Origin: Halopseudomonas pertucinogena
GTDB taxonomy: Bacteria; Pseudomonadota; Gammaproteobacteria; Pseudomonadales; Pseudomonadaceae
Direction of reading: 5' to 3'
Assembly: GCF_014646575.1 (NCBI RefSeq)
Contig: NZ_BMNN01000001.1
Coordinates: 930,001-994,000, forward strand
Length of the DNA: 64,000 nucleotides
Shown here: positions 29,769-40,207 of the stretch, piece by piece
How the letters are laid out: each line of letters opens with the position of its first letter
Position numbering within the stretch: the first letter of the stretch is position 1
Notes under the pieces: generated by a model
Seen by the model: only the letters and a program-made list of their open reading frames with translations
The model's database searches: none
What the model was told of the DNA's origin: nothing
Translations under genes and position numbers: made by a program

Positions 29769-31199
29769 TCAGGTGCGCAGCCGCCCGACCGCCGCATTGA
29801 GCTGGTGTGCCAGGGTGGCCAGTTGCTCGCTGGTGGCTGCACTCTGCACTGTCTGCATGACTGTCTGTTCGGTGACGTCGCGAATCTGGATCACGCTCTG
29901 GGTGATGGACTCGGCAGCAATGCTCTGCTGCTCTACCGCCGAGGCGATCTCGCTGTTGCCATTGCTTATCTGACTTACCGATGCGGTGATTTCCGCCAGC
30001 GAATGACCGGCCTGCTCGACCTGTTCAACCGATTCCCGGGTCAATCGCGAACTGTCCTGCATGTCCGTTACTGCCGCGTGGGTGCCGCCCTGCAGTGCCT
30101 CGATCATGCGCTGAATCTCGTCCGTCGAATTCTGGACCCGCTGGGCGAGTGCTCTTACCTCATCGGCCACTACCGCGAACCCCCTGCCGGACTCGCCGGC
30201 GCGGGCAGCTTCGATGGCGGCGTTGAGCGCCAGCAGGTTGGTCTGTTCGGCGATGTCGCGGATCACTCGCACCACACCGCTGATTTCCTGGCTGTGCCCT
30301 TCCAGCTTCTGCATGTGCAGGGTGCAGCGCTCGATGCTGGTGGCGAGCCCGGCGATGGTACGGCTGACGCGGGCTACCTGGTCGCGGCCTTCGCGGGCCA
30401 GTGTGTCGGTCTGAGCGGACTCGTCGCGGGTACTGGCCGTATTGCCGGCAATGTCCTGCACCGTCGCGCTCATTTCGTTGACCGCCGCAGCGACCATGTC
30501 GGTCTCGCCCTGCTGGGTCACCATGCCATCCTTGACGCCGGTCATCAGTCGCGCCATTTCGTCGGTGCCCTGTTCCAGCTGGTCGGCTGCCTGCCTGACG
30601 GCGCTGACCACCTCCTGCTGTGCGCTCTGCATGGCATTGAAGGCCTGGGCCATGGCACCGACCTCGTCGCGGGAGGTGACATCGGCCCGCAGGGTCAGGT
30701 CGCCGGTCTCCTGCACGGTCAGCATCACATCGCGCAGAGCACGGATATTGCTGGTGATGAAGGAGATCAGGATCTGCGACACCATCAGCACACCGAGCAT
30801 CAGTATGAACACGGTAAGGGCGTAGAGCGGGGCCCGTTCGATCAGCAACGCGAGATAATCCTGACGCTCCACTGCCAGCAGGCGTGGCTCGCCATCCTGC
30901 TGTACGCCCCATGCGCCATGGAACCCGGCTCCCGCCGGCTGCCCCAGCTCCGCTGCGGGGATCCAGGTGGGTGTACTACCCAGCCGGCGTCCACTGCCAT
31001 CCAGCCAGCGCAGGCCCATCGGCGCCCGGTCGGCACCGACCAGCAGAACCAGATCTTCCGCCATCTGCTGGCGTTCCAGATGGATGCGATCCTGTTCTAC
31101 CCAGAGTGCGACCAGTACCAGAAGCATGGTGCTGATGAAGGTAACGCTGTTGACGGCCCAGAACTTGTACCTGAGCTGCAGGTGCTGAAAAAAATCCAT
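29769..31199 (-). CDS. methyl-accepting chemotaxis protein
   Basis: 476 residues: transmembrane helix at about 14-32, a short periplasmic sensor of about 100 residues, second helix at about 132-155, HAMP domain, then the cytoplasmic signalling coiled coil. The conserved hairpin tip is present ([20 protein letters not shown]). No C-terminal CheR/CheB docking pentapeptide is present. The small sensor has no recognisable ligand motif. AGGAG precedes the ATG. The cytoplasmic gene pair REC-CheC/GGDEF lies about 600 bases away on the same strand, beyond the ComEA-like gene. Confidence 0.92.
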   Translation of the reverse strand: MDFFQHLQLRYKFWAVNSVTFISTMLLVLVALWVEQDRIHLERQQMAEDLVLLVGADRAPMGLRWLDGSGRRLGSTPTWIPAAELGQPAGAGFHGAWGVQQDGEPRLLAVERQDYLALLIERAPLYALTVFILMLGVLMVSQILISFITSNIRALRDVMLTVQETGDLTLRADVTSRDEVGAMAQAFNAMQSAQQEVVSAVRQAADQLEQGTDEMARLMTGVKDGMVTQQGETDMVAAAVNEMSATVQDIAGNTASTRDESAQTDTLAREGRDQVARVSRTIAGLATSIERCTLHMQKLEGHSQEISGVVRVIRDIAEQTNLLALNAAIEAARAGESGRGFAVVADEVRALAQRVQNSTDEIQRMIEALQGGTHAAVTDMQDSSRLTRESVEQVEQAGHSLAEITASVSQISNGNSEIASAVEQQSIAAESITQSVIQIRDVTEQTVMQTVQSAATSEQLATLAHQLNAAVGRLRT

Positions 31200-31410
31200 T
31201 TGGACTCCTGATCGGGGTATTGCGGCAACGCGGATTATAAGGTCTCAGTCCCTGTATCGGTTGACCCGGGACAATCTTGACCCCGGATCGAATATATCGA
31301 TGCACAGGCGCGGACCGTTACACATTGGAAACAAGTAGCGGTCCTCGGGGCGGGCTGCTCGGGTATACTGCGCGCCAGGGCTGTCTGGCCCAGTCAAGGA
31401 ACCATAACTC

Positions 31411-32565
31411 ATGACGTCAACCGGGGCTGTCCCTTACATCATCAATGACAATTCGGCGCTGGCAGCGCATTGCCAGCAGTGGCTGACGCTGCCCTACGTC
31501 GCCATTGATACCGAGTTCGTTCGTACTGAAACCTATTTTCCGATCGCCGGCCTGATTCAGGTCGGCGATGGCCGGCACGCGTACCTGATCGACCCCCTGC
31601 AGATTACCGACTGGTCCGCCCTGGTGCAGGTGCTGGAAGAACCGTCGGTGGTAAAGGTCCTGCACGCCTGCAGCGAGGATCTGGAAGTGTTCCAGCACCT
31701 GTGTGGGGCGCTGCCCGCACCGCTGTTCGATACCCAGATCGCTGCAGCCTATCTCGGTATGGACTTTTCCATGTCCTATTCACGGCTGGTGAGCAGCCTG
31801 CTCGGGATCGATCTGCCCAAGGAGCAGACCCGTTCGGACTGGTTGCAGCGCCCGCTCACGCCCCAGCAGTTGCAATACGCGGTGGATGACACGCTGCACC
31901 TGGCACAGATCTACGAATTGATGGCCCCGCGTATCGAGGCGGCCGGTCTCACGGGGTGGCTGCTTGAAGATACCGCCGAGCTGGTGGCCAATGCACGCCA
32001 GCTGCCGGAGCCGGAGCAGGCCTATCGGCGGATCAAGCAGGCCTGGCGCCTGACGCCCGCAGAGCTGGCCATACTGCAGAAACTGTGTGACTGGCGCGAA
32101 CGGGCCTCCCGCCAGCGGGATGTCGCCCGCAACCGGCTGCTGCGCGAGGCGGTGCTGTGCCCCCTGGTACAGCGCCAGCCGGAAACCCTGTCCCAGCTGT
32201 CGCGACTGGAAGACCTGCATCCTCGCACCGTGCGCCAGGACGGCGAAACCATACTCGAGCTGATCCGCCAGGGTCGGGAAATGCCCGAGGAACAATGGCC
32301 GGAACCCTTGCCCGAGCCGCTGCCGGCGGACGCCAACCGCTTGCTGAAGGCGCTGCGCAAGATCGGTGTGCGCCACGCCGAACGCCTGGGCATGGCCTCG
32401 GAGCTGATGCTGCGCAAGAAGGTGCTTGAAGCCATGGTCCGCACCGGCTATCCCTGCGGGCCTTATCGTTTGCCTGATGAATTGACCGGATGGCGACGGG
32501 AACTGATGGGCGAGGAGATGCTCGCTCTGGCCAACGGGTTTTCCACCACGGGAGAAAGTACATGA
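31411..32565 (+). CDS. rnd: ribonuclease D
   Basis: 3'-5' exoribonuclease of tRNA and stable RNA maturation. 384 residues. The DEDD-family metal ligands are visible: [12 protein letters not shown] (D33, E35), [12 protein letters not shown] and [14 protein letters not shown] downstream HRDC-type domain and C-terminal helical domain follow. AAGGAA lies about ten bases ahead of the ATG. It overlaps ycgL by ATGA, as in other pseudomonads. Confidence 0.95.
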   Translation: MTSTGAVPYIINDNSALAAHCQQWLTLPYVAIDTEFVRTETYFPIAGLIQVGDGRHAYLIDPLQITDWSALVQVLEEPSVVKVLHACSEDLEVFQHLCGALPAPLFDTQIAAAYLGMDFSMSYSRLVSSLLGIDLPKEQTRSDWLQRPLTPQQLQYAVDDTLHLAQIYELMAPRIEAAGLTGWLLEDTAELVANARQLPEPEQAYRRIKQAWRLTPAELAILQKLCDWRERASRQRDVARNRLLREAVLCPLVQRQPETLSQLSRLEDLHPRTVRQDGETILELIRQGREMPEEQWPEPLPEPLPADANRLLKALRKIGVRHAERLGMASELMLRKKVLEAMVRTGYPCGPYRLPDELTGWRRELMGEEMLALANGFSTTGEST

Positions 32566-32855
32566 AACTGCTGTGTTCCATCTTTCGCAGCCCACGCAAA
32601 CCCGGCATGTATCTCTATGTGCCAAGGGAGAAGGGTGTATCGGAAGTGCCGGCACCGTTGCTGGAACTGTTCGGCAAGCCCGAGCACGCGATGGACCTGG
32701 TGCTCAGCGAGGAGCGCAAGCTGGCCCGCGAGGACATCCACACGGTACTGGCGAATCTGCAGGGCCAGGGTTATCACCTGCAGATGCCGCCGCAGCAGGA
32801 GGACTGGATAGTGCACCTGCCTGACGAGCTGCTGACCCGCAACGACCCGGTGTAG
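32562..32855 (+). CDS. ycgL: YcgL-family protein
   Basis: 97 residues starting [20 protein letters not shown]; the family signature at the N-terminus and the acidic [11 protein letters not shown] middle are present. The structure of a family member is known but the function is not. It is translationally coupled to rnd by ATGA at 32562-32565, which suggests a link to RNA metabolism. Confidence 0.92.
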   Translation: MKLLCSIFRSPRKPGMYLYVPREKGVSEVPAPLLELFGKPEHAMDLVLSEERKLAREDIHTVLANLQGQGYHLQMPPQQEDWIVHLPDELLTRNDPV

Positions 32856-32879
32856 GTCGCCCCGTATCGAGAAGGGGTG

Positions 32880-33281
32880 TTACCAGGCCTTCTCGATGTT
32901 CTTGCGGGAAATCTGCTCGTTCAGCGTCCAGTAGTCATACAGCACGCCGAGCAGGAACAGGCCGCCGGTGAAGAAGTAGATGATGGCGGTGATCCACTTG
33001 CCCATGTACAGGCGGTGCGCCCCGAACACGCCGAGGAAGGTCAGCAGGACCCAGCTCAGATTGAAGTTGATGCGGCCCGCCCGGAAGCGGTGGTCGGCCT
33101 TGCTGTCCATCGACGGGATGAGGAACAGGTCAATGATCCAGCCGATGAAGAACAGCCCCAGCGTGAAGAAATACAGCGTCCCCGTCCAGGGCTTGCCGTA
33201 GTAGAAACGATGCGCTCCCATGAAACCAAAGATCCACAGCAGATAACCTATGGCCTTGCTGTGTGTGTCGGCGTGTGCCAT
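32880..33281 (-). CDS. tandem TM2-domain membrane protein
   Basis: 133 residues from MAHADTHSKA (ATG at 33281, GGGGAG site upstream). It carries two TM2-type units: GFMGAHRFYYGKPWTGTLYF and later GVFGAHRLYMGKWITAIIYF, each followed by a second helix, giving about four transmembrane helices. TM2 proteins usually carry one unit, so this is a duplication. The function of bacterial TM2 proteins is largely unknown. It converges with ycgL and is divergent from ycjX. Confidence 0.85.
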   Translation of the reverse strand: MAHADTHSKAIGYLLWIFGFMGAHRFYYGKPWTGTLYFFTLGLFFIGWIIDLFLIPSMDSKADHRFRAGRINFNLSWVLLTFLGVFGAHRLYMGKWITAIIYFFTGGLFLLGVLYDYWTLNEQISRKNIEKAW

Positions 33282-33352
33282 TGAAATTTCTCCCCTGCCG
33301 GTTGTGCAATACTGGCTTGCATAGACCATACATCAGTTCAGGAGTGTCCTGC

Positions 33353-34711
33353 ATGGCTGCAATGAAAAAGCCGCAGTGGATCAGCGAGCTGCAACGCCAG
33401 GCGGCCGGCCTGGGCGGCCAGCATCTTCGCATCGGGGTGACCGGTCTCAGCCGAGCGGGCAAGACCACCTTCATTACCGGTCTGATCAACCAGCTGGAGA
33501 ACCATCAGCGCGGCCTGCTGGCCCGGCGTGCGCCCTTCGACCGCCTGGAGGCCGTGCGCTGGCAGCGGGACGGTGTGGAACAACCCTTTGCCTATCTGGA
33601 TGCCCTGGCGGCCCTGTCCGCGGAGCCGGCACGCTGGCCGGCCTCGACCACCGACCTGTCGCGGGTGGTGATCGATCTGCGGTTCCGTCAGACGGGAGTA
33701 CTCAGCCGGTTGCAGCAGTACCGGACGCTGCGCGTGGAGATCCTCGATTACCCGGGCGAGTGGCTGCTGGACCTGCCTCTGTTGGAGCTTGATTATGGTC
33801 AGTGGTGCGAACAGATGCGCAGCTGGCTGGACAGCGAGCCCCGGCGCAGCATTGCCGGGGCGTTGCGCGACGAGCTGGCGGTTATCGATCCGTTGAGCCC
33901 GGCAGAGCCGCAACGGCTGCAGCAGCTGGCCGGCGCCTGGACCGCCTTTCTCCAGCGCAGCCGCAGCGAGGCTGCGCTGTCGCGCAACCAGCCCGGCCGA
34001 TTCCTGTTGCCCGGTGCCGGCGTGGCGCCGGAGATGCTGCAGTTTGTCCCGTTACTGGCCGGGAACCGGCATATCCGGGCCGGGGCCGGCAGCTGGTGGG
34101 CGGAATGCGAGGCGCGCTTTCGCTATTACCGGGACTTCATCGTGAAGGGCTTCTACGATGAACACTTCAGCCGGCTCGACCGGCAGATCCTGCTGGTGGA
34201 CATGCTGTCACCCATGGATGCCGGCCAGACCGCCCTGACCGATCTGAAAGCGGCACTGGAATCGGTGCTGCAGAGCTTCCGCTATGGCCGCAACAGTCTG
34301 TGGCGACGTTTCTGGCAGCCGCGGATAAGCCGCCTGGCGGTATGTGCAACCAAGGTGGATCAGGTAGCACCGGAGCAACAGAGGGCAGTGCAGCAATGCC
34401 TGGAGGATCTGCTCACTGACAGCCTGTCCGAAGTTCGCCACGGCGGCGTGCAGGTACGTGGCTTTCCGCTGGCCGCCCTGCGGGCAACCCGTCAGGAGGG
34501 CGACACCCTGGTGGCAGGCCTTGAGGGCCAGAGCGGGCTGGTGCGCTACCAGCCCGGCGGAGTTCCCGCACACCTGCCGCTGGATCTGCAGGTGGAAGGG
34601 CCGGAGCTGCTGAAGCTGCGGCCGCCGGCCGGCCTGCACCGCAACGAGCCGTTTCCCCATTACCGGATGGATGATCTGATCGGCTGGATGGTGGAAGGAG
34701 TGGCGCTATGA
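33353..34711 (+). CDS. ycjX: YcjX-family P-loop NTPase
   Basis: 452 residues from ATG at 33353 (GGAG eight bases upstream; an internal ATG at 33362 is possible). The Walker A loop GLSRAGKTT lies at about residues 28-36, and later motifs DYPGEWLLDLPLL and the G4-like stretch VCATKVDQV fit this GTPase-like family. YcjX is a stress-linked (phage-shock associated) predicted nucleotide-binding protein of unknown role, always paired with YcjF, which follows here with a 4-base overlap. Confidence 0.92.
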   Translation: MAAMKKPQWISELQRQAAGLGGQHLRIGVTGLSRAGKTTFITGLINQLENHQRGLLARRAPFDRLEAVRWQRDGVEQPFAYLDALAALSAEPARWPASTTDLSRVVIDLRFRQTGVLSRLQQYRTLRVEILDYPGEWLLDLPLLELDYGQWCEQMRSWLDSEPRRSIAGALRDELAVIDPLSPAEPQRLQQLAGAWTAFLQRSRSEAALSRNQPGRFLLPGAGVAPEMLQFVPLLAGNRHIRAGAGSWWAECEARFRYYRDFIVKGFYDEHFSRLDRQILLVDMLSPMDAGQTALTDLKAALESVLQSFRYGRNSLWRRFWQPRISRLAVCATKVDQVAPEQQRAVQQCLEDLLTDSLSEVRHGGVQVRGFPLAALRATRQEGDTLVAGLEGQSGLVRYQPGGVPAHLPLDLQVEGPELLKLRPPAGLHRNEPFPHYRMDDLIGWMVEGVAL

Positions 34712-35742
34712 AACAGGGCAGCAAGACCCGCATTCTGGAAACCCTGACTGACACGGACCCGGCGGCTGCAGAGGGTCCGCGGCCTACGCGGGTGCTGGGT
34801 GAAGCCCGTGATCCTGCCCCGGAAGCGCCTGCCCGGACGGAGCAGCCACTGCCCGGCCTGGACAATGCGCCGCCGCGCTCGCGCTGGCCTGCGCGGCTCG
34901 GCAGGCTGCTGGTCCTCGCGGTGCTGGGTGCAGCGGGTTGGGAGTGGGGCCAGTGGACCCTCGCGGCCTGGCATTGGCAACCGCTGGCGGGCGTGCTGGT
35001 CGCGTTGCTCGGGGCAGCCCTGGCCGGGACCGGCTTCAAGGCATGGCGTGATGTTCGCCGTCAGCGGGCACGCTTGACCGACATAGAGCAGCTGCGGCTG
35101 GAAATGCAGGCGGCGCTGGCCGATCCGCGGGAGCGCCTGGCAGTGGACTGGCTGGACCGGCTCCAGGCGCTGCATGAAAACACCCCCCTGGCCGGACGGC
35201 TGCGGGCAGCCTGTGCCGATCTTGACCAGTCCCACAGCGCCGAGGAAATCCGCCGGCGTCTCAACCAGCAGTTCTACCAGCCGCTGGATACCGTGGCGCG
35301 GAGGATGCTGCAGCGCGATGCGGTCGGCACCGGTTTGCTGGTGGCGACCAGCCCCTGGGTAACGGTGGACATACTGCTGGTGATCTGGCGCAACATGCGT
35401 CTGATGCGTCGGATCGCGATCTGTTACGGGCTGCCGGTCAGCCAGCTGAGCAGCTGGCGGCTGGCCCGCCACGTGCTGCGGAATATCGCGCTGGCCGGCG
35501 GCACCGAAGTGGCCATCGGCGCGCTGGGCGACAGCCTTTTGTCCGGGGTGCTGGAAAAGGTCGCCGCGCGGGTGGGGCAGGGCGTGGGCGTGGGGCTGTA
35601 CAGCGCCCGGCTCGGCCACTTCACCCTTGATCTGTGTCGGGCGGTTCCCTTGCAGGATCGGCAATTGCTGGCGGAGGATAATCGCGGCATCATTCAGGGC
35701 ATCAGGGAACGATTGGGGCGGGTAACGGATGACAGGTTATAA
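34708..35742 (+). CDS. ycjF: YcjF-family (TIGR01620) membrane protein
   Basis: 344 residues: a charged N-terminal cytoplasmic region, two adjacent transmembrane helices around residues 65-110, and a C-terminal DUF697-type domain with the hydrophobic stretch LLVATSPWVTVDILLVIWRN. It overlaps ycjX by ATGA and is overlapped by the next gene by 14 bases, forming a three-gene operon. The function is not known; partnership with YcjX is inferred from constant co-occurrence. Confidence 0.9.
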   Translation: MKQGSKTRILETLTDTDPAAAEGPRPTRVLGEARDPAPEAPARTEQPLPGLDNAPPRSRWPARLGRLLVLAVLGAAGWEWGQWTLAAWHWQPLAGVLVALLGAALAGTGFKAWRDVRRQRARLTDIEQLRLEMQAALADPRERLAVDWLDRLQALHENTPLAGRLRAACADLDQSHSAEEIRRRLNQQFYQPLDTVARRMLQRDAVGTGLLVATSPWVTVDILLVIWRNMRLMRRIAICYGLPVSQLSSWRLARHVLRNIALAGGTEVAIGALGDSLLSGVLEKVAARVGQGVGVGLYSARLGHFTLDLCRAVPLQDRQLLAEDNRGIIQGIRERLGRVTDDRL

Positions 35743-36460
35743 ATCACGACGTCGCGTGCAATTGGAGCGCTGGCTGGGCAAGGGCAGGGAGCGGCTCGAA
35801 GGACACTGGGCGAAACTGCAGGAGCAACTGTTGCCGGCCAGTTGGCCGGTGCGCTGCGAGCGTGCGTCGGCTATCGCCGAGGGCAACCCGGGTCGCTGGC
35901 AACCGCAACCGGGCTCGAGTTCGGCCGAGCTGGCCCTGTCGTTGCGCCGCCTAGAGCTGAGCCAGCGTCGCCTGCTGGCCAGCCTGCTGGACGCCCCCTG
36001 CGCCGGAGTGGAAAGCCTGGTGGAAGGCGTTGAGCGCCTGCAGCTGGACTGGCGGCAGCGGCTGGACCCCTTGCACAGCCATCGTGACTATGCTGCCCAG
36101 CTGGAAACCCTGGCCGGACTGCTTGACGCAGCACCCGCCGCACGCTCGGCCTACCTGGATAACGAACAACGCATCATCCCTGCGATTGACCGGCTGCTGT
36201 TCGAATCGCTGCCCATGCGCATGCATGCCGAAATGGCCAACCGCTTTAACGTCGGGCGGGGGGATTATCTGCATTGGTGGTGGGGCCAGCTGCTGGCCCG
36301 GGCCGGCACACCGGGGTACGCCCTTGAAGGCCTGGGCGAGAACGACTGGCCGGACATGCCGCCGGCGTGGTTTGCGCTGGGCTGGATCTGCACGTTGCGG
36401 CGCCATCGGGATGGCGCAACCGGCGATTCAGGGACGCGTCGCCACCAGGGTTGCCCGTAA
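35729..36460 (+). CDS. hypothetical protein, third gene of the ycjXF operon
   Basis: 243 residues, starting 14 bases inside ycjF and ending 33 bases inside the convergent cmoB gene. I do not recognise the family. The sequence is arginine- and leucine-rich and predominantly helical, with no signal peptide or transmembrane helix; a tryptophan cluster ([10 protein letters not shown]) and an [15 protein letters not shown] stretch sit near the C-terminus. The regular amino-acid composition and the tight coupling with ycjXF argue that it is a real gene. Confidence 0.65.
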   Translation: MTGYKSRRRVQLERWLGKGRERLEGHWAKLQEQLLPASWPVRCERASAIAEGNPGRWQPQPGSSSAELALSLRRLELSQRRLLASLLDAPCAGVESLVEGVERLQLDWRQRLDPLHSHRDYAAQLETLAGLLDAAPAARSAYLDNEQRIIPAIDRLLFESLPMRMHAEMANRFNVGRGDYLHWWWGQLLARAGTPGYALEGLGENDWPDMPPAWFALGWICTLRRHRDGATGDSGTRRHQGCP

Positions 36461-37399
36461 CGGAGCGGGATACCCCTCGCAGGTCAGATCCGGATTGGTC
36501 GGGTCGAGAAAATCCGGCAGTGACTGGAAGCGCATCCATTCCGTGCTGCGCTGCTCCTGCACGCTGGTACGATTCAGGTCAACACAGCGCACGTCCACAT
36601 AGCCGCTGCGGCGCAGGAAACGCTCCAGCAGGGCTACCGAGGGCAGGAACCAGACGTTGCGCATCTGCGCGTAACGGTCTTCGGGCATCAGGCACTGGTG
36701 TTCGTCGCCTTCGATCACCAGGGTTTCCAGCACCAGTTCGCCCCCAGGACGAAGGCAGGCCTTGAGCTGCAGCAGATGATCCAGCGGCGAGCGTCGGTGA
36801 TATAGCACGCCCATGGAGAACACCGTGTCGAACCCGCCGCTGGGTTCCGGCAGCTCTTCCAGCGTGAACGGCAATTGCCATACCGGTGCGTCGGGCAGGT
36901 AGCGGCGAATCGCCTGGAACTGGGTGAGGAACAGCAGATTGGGGTCCACCCCCACCACCAGCGCAGCACCCGCCTGCCACATGCGCCACATGTGATAGCC
37001 ATTGCCGCAGCCGACGTCCAGCACGCGCTTGCCCCGCAGATCAAGATGGGGGTTGACCCTGTCCCACTTCCAGTCCGAGCGCCATTCCGTGTCGATGTGG
37101 ACACCGAACAGCTCGAACGGGCCCTTGCGCCAGGGGTGCAGCCCCTGCAGGCCCTCCAGCAGCAGCGACTGCTGCCGTTCACTCAGGTCGGCGGCCGCGC
37201 CGATGTGCACCCCGTCCTCGAGGGAGCTGACCGAGGGCTGGACATCCGGCAGCTGAGCCAGCGCGGATTGCCAGCGTGGCAGGTCACCGTGCCGACGGGC
37301 CTCCTGCAGGCGCTGCTCCAGCGCGGCGGGCAGGTCGTCCAGCCAGTTGGCCAGGCAGGTGGTGCTGAGGGTATTGAAAAGAGGAGAATAGTCGATCAC
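36428..37399 (-). CDS. cmoB: tRNA U34 carboxymethyltransferase
   Basis: Transfers the carboxymethyl group of carboxy-S-adenosylmethionine to 5-hydroxyuridine at the tRNA wobble position. 323 residues from the GTG at 37399, which overlaps the cmoA stop as GTGA; the protein then begins MIDYSPLF, like other CmoB proteins, so the earlier in-frame ATG at 37432 is not used. The SAM-type motif [15 protein letters not shown] is present. The last 33 bases overlap the convergent hypothetical gene. Confidence 0.95.
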   Translation of the reverse strand: MIDYSPLFNTLSTTCLANWLDDLPAALEQRLQEARRHGDLPRWQSALAQLPDVQPSVSSLEDGVHIGAAADLSERQQSLLLEGLQGLHPWRKGPFELFGVHIDTEWRSDWKWDRVNPHLDLRGKRVLDVGCGNGYHMWRMWQAGAALVVGVDPNLLFLTQFQAIRRYLPDAPVWQLPFTLEELPEPSGGFDTVFSMGVLYHRRSPLDHLLQLKACLRPGGELVLETLVIEGDEHQCLMPEDRYAQMRNVWFLPSVALLERFLRRSGYVDVRCVDLNRTSVQEQRSTEWMRFQSLPDFLDPTNPDLTCEGYPAPLRATLVATRP

Positions 37400-38136
37400 G
37401 CGTGCGCCACTATAGAGCCGAAGTTGAGACACTGGAACCAGGGGTAGGCCAGACTGAATCCGGCCTGCTGCAGACGCTCCAGGTGCGCTGGCTGGGTATC
37501 GATCAGCATGACGTTCTCGATGGCGCTGCGCTTCTGGGCAATTTCCAGATCGCTGTACCCATTGGCCCGCTTGAAGGCATAGTGGACCTGTTCGAGGTGG
37601 TGCTGGGTGCCGGGATCCTCGAAGCGGTACTTTTCCGAGAGAATGAGTATGCCCCCCGGCAGCAGGGCCTGGCGGATCCGCTGCAGCACAGGCAGGCGCA
37701 GCTCCGGGGCGATGAATTGCAGGGTGAAATTAAGCACCACCACCGAGCAGGGCTGCAGCTCCAGTTCAAGGATGTCGCCCTGCACCACGGTAGCCGGAAC
37801 CAGTTCCTCCACCATCGAGTCCTGGGCGCTGAGGTATTCCCGGCAGCGCTGGACCATGGCTTCAGCGTTGTCCACGGCAATGATATGACAGCCGTCCTGG
37901 CGCAGGTGGCGGCGCATGGACTGAGTGGCCGCGCCCAGCGAGCAGCCGAGATCGTAAATGAGCGTGTCTGGCTGGGCATGGTGGGCGGCAATCACCCCTA
38001 TGTTCTCGACAATGGTCGGGTAGCCCGGGATCGAACGCTTGATCATGTCGGGGAAGACCCGCGCAACATCATGATCGAACACGAAATCACTGACCTTGGG
38101 CAGGGGCTCGGCAAAGAGCTTGTCTACATCGCTCAT
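37396..38136 (-). CDS. cmoA: carboxy-S-adenosyl-L-methionine synthase
   Basis: Makes carboxy-SAM from SAM and prephenate, the donor used by CmoB. 246 residues from [12 protein letters not shown] (ATG at 38136). The opening [20 protein letters not shown] and the cofactor-binding stretch [11 protein letters not shown] are characteristic. Because prephenate comes from chorismate, this tRNA modification is tied to the shikimate pathway. It forms a two-gene operon with cmoB. Confidence 0.95.
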   Translation of the reverse strand: MSDVDKLFAEPLPKVSDFVFDHDVARVFPDMIKRSIPGYPTIVENIGVIAAHHAQPDTLIYDLGCSLGAATQSMRRHLRQDGCHIIAVDNAEAMVQRCREYLSAQDSMVEELVPATVVQGDILELELQPCSVVVLNFTLQFIAPELRLPVLQRIRQALLPGGILILSEKYRFEDPGTQHHLEQVHYAFKRANGYSDLEIAQKRSAIENVMLIDTQPAHLERLQQAGFSLAYPWFQCLNFGSIVAHA

Positions 38137-38362
38137 GGAAATTCCGGCTGGTCTGACAAAGGAGATCATTCTAACCGATCTGCCCGGGGATGGCTGGTGC
38201 CGGAACAGTATTGAATATTGCCTCCATCAAGCGGCAGGCCGGGCGACCGTTCGAACGGAAAACCGTGGAAATCCGACCTGATGTATTCGCTTGCGCTGAC
38301 GCTGATGCCATAATGCTAGTCGATTGTTCTACGGACTCGCCCAGATATCAGGGAAGACTGAC

Positions 38363-40162
38363 ATGAAGACGCACAGCCGGCTGGCTATTGGAGTGGCGAC
38401 CCTGACAGCGCTGCACGCAGGGGTCAGCCACGCGCTCGGGTTGGGTGAACTGCAGTTGCAGTCGGCGCTGAACCAGCCGCTGCTGGCTGTCATACATCTT
38501 CAGGACAGCGGGGGGCTGGATCCGACTGACATCCGGGTATCCCTGGCCGATGCCGATGCCTTTGCCCGCATCGGTATAGATCGCCCCTTCTTTCTCACCG
38601 ACCTGCGCTTCACACCGCAGCGGGTCAGCGGGGAGCTGATCATCCGGGTCGAGTCCAGCAGGCCCATACGTGAGCCCTACCTGAACTTCCTGGTACAGCT
38701 TGACCGCGGCAACGGAGCGCTGTTGCGGGAATATACCCTGTTGCTGGACCCGCCGCTTTATGTGCCGGCGCCCGTTACCGCGCCGGCCCTGTCCGAGCCG
38801 GGAGCGAGGCCACCGGGCCAGACGGGACCGTCGGCAAGCAGCACTCATGCGAGCCCGCGGCCTGCTCCTGCCCGTGCGGTACCGGTATTGCAGCCACAGC
38901 CCAATGCGGCCCGCTACCAGACGAGGGTGGGGGACAGTCTGTGGCGGATTGCCCAAGACACCCGGCCCGGCGACTCAGTGGCGATACAGGACCAGATGGA
39001 CGCCATCCTCACCTTGAACCCGACCGCCTTTATCAATGGCGATCCGGGGCGCCTGCGGGCGGGGCAGGAACTGATATTGCCCACTGCCGTGCAGATGGGC
39101 GTGTCCTCGCCCTCGGCGCAACCCTCCGCCGTGCCCGTCTCGTGGCCGGCGGATACCGCCGGGCGGGCAACCGAGTTGGCTGGTCGGCTGACCATCGAAG
39201 AACCGAAGGTCCAGGCGCTGACCGCCGAAGCCGAGGCCATGCAGCAACGGTTGACTACGCTGGAGACCCGTTTCCAGAGCCTGCTGGGCGAGCTGGAGTT
39301 CCGCGACGCGCAGATTGCCAGCCTGCAGGCGGAGCTGGATATCATGCGCCAGGCCCGTGATGCGGCGCAGCGGGTGGCTGAGGCGCCGCCGGTCGCAGCG
39401 ACGGATGATATCCCGTCCACCGGGGATCCTGCGGATGCTGTGGCTACGCCCGGTGCAATCGAGGCCGCCGTTGTCGTGGAGTCGGCGGCTGCCGAAAAGA
39501 CCTGGCTGAACCGGGGCTGGCCGCTGGTGCTGGCCCTGCTGTTGCTGCTGGCCGGTGGGTCGTGGCTGCGCTCGCGGCGCCAGCCCGAACCCGAGACGGA
39601 GCCCGCTCCGCGACCGGCAGCTGCGCCCCGGCCGGTTGTGGTGCCCGGTAACCGCACGGTGGATCCGCTCGAAGGCGTGGAGCTGTATCTGACCTACGGC
39701 CGGTTTGCCGAGGCCAGGTTGATGCTGGAAGAGGCGATAACAGCCGAGCCGGGGCGCATCGATCTGCGGATGCGCATGCTCGGGGTGCTGGCGGATCTGG
39801 GGGACGCACATCGATTCAGCGAGCATGCGCGCGAGGCGGTGGCCCGCGGCGCGGACCCCAGGCAGATAGAGCAGCTGAAATTGCGCTTTCCGTTGTCGCA
39901 GAACACCTCGCAGGAGCTGGTGGAGCCGGTCGATGAGCTTCTTCCCGTGCTGGCTGAGGAAACCGGAACGCTTGATCTGATCGATCTGGAGTTCGATTCG
40001 AGCTGGGACCTTTTCGATGACCTGCCGGAAACGGCGAATCGGCGGCGAGAGAAGCTCCGTCAGCTGCAGGAGGATTTCGAGAGCAACCTGCAGGACTTTC
40101 CCGAGGTGGGAGAGCTGGACGAGGTGGAGGCTACCCATTTCCGGGAGCGGGGAGAGCGGTAA
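38363..40162 (+). CDS. second FimV-like protein
   Basis: 599 residues from ATG at 38363 (AGGGAAG site). It has a signal peptide and the FimV N-terminal domain (RIGIDRPFFLTDLRFTP, SSRPIREPYLNFLVQL). It also has a LysM domain at about 186-245, a coiled coil at about 280-332, one transmembrane helix at about 383-402, and a TPR-like cytoplasmic region at about 433-512. It has a much shorter acidic region than the FimV at 14.8 kb and lacks the typical FimV terminal motif, ending ATHFRERGER. It is probably a divergent paralogue with a polarity or envelope role. Confidence 0.88.
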   Translation: MKTHSRLAIGVATLTALHAGVSHALGLGELQLQSALNQPLLAVIHLQDSGGLDPTDIRVSLADADAFARIGIDRPFFLTDLRFTPQRVSGELIIRVESSRPIREPYLNFLVQLDRGNGALLREYTLLLDPPLYVPAPVTAPALSEPGARPPGQTGPSASSTHASPRPAPARAVPVLQPQPNAARYQTRVGDSLWRIAQDTRPGDSVAIQDQMDAILTLNPTAFINGDPGRLRAGQELILPTAVQMGVSSPSAQPSAVPVSWPADTAGRATELAGRLTIEEPKVQALTAEAEAMQQRLTTLETRFQSLLGELEFRDAQIASLQAELDIMRQARDAAQRVAEAPPVAATDDIPSTGDPADAVATPGAIEAAVVVESAAAEKTWLNRGWPLVLALLLLLAGGSWLRSRRQPEPETEPAPRPAAAPRPVVVPGNRTVDPLEGVELYLTYGRFAEARLMLEEAITAEPGRIDLRMRMLGVLADLGDAHRFSEHAREAVARGADPRQIEQLKLRFPLSQNTSQELVEPVDELLPVLAEETGTLDLIDLEFDSSWDLFDDLPETANRRREKLRQLQEDFESNLQDFPEVGELDEVEATHFRERGER

Positions 40163-40178
40163 CGGCTGACGCGGACAA

Positions 40179-40200
40179 GGGGCGACCCGGTGGTCGCCCC
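40179..40200. terminator. bidirectional terminator between the FimV-like gene and lon
   Basis: Perfect 9-bp stem GGGGCGACC / GGTCGCCCC with a CGGT loop, between the convergent stops of the FimV-like gene (40162) and the protease (40208). Confidence 0.8.
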
Positions 40201-40207
40201 GATATTC

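Noticed and set aside
31200-31410. Paired TTGACCC elements between the MCP gene and rnd
   Set aside because: Copies at 31261 and 31277 could be -35 elements, but no matching -10 was seen, so no promoter is called.
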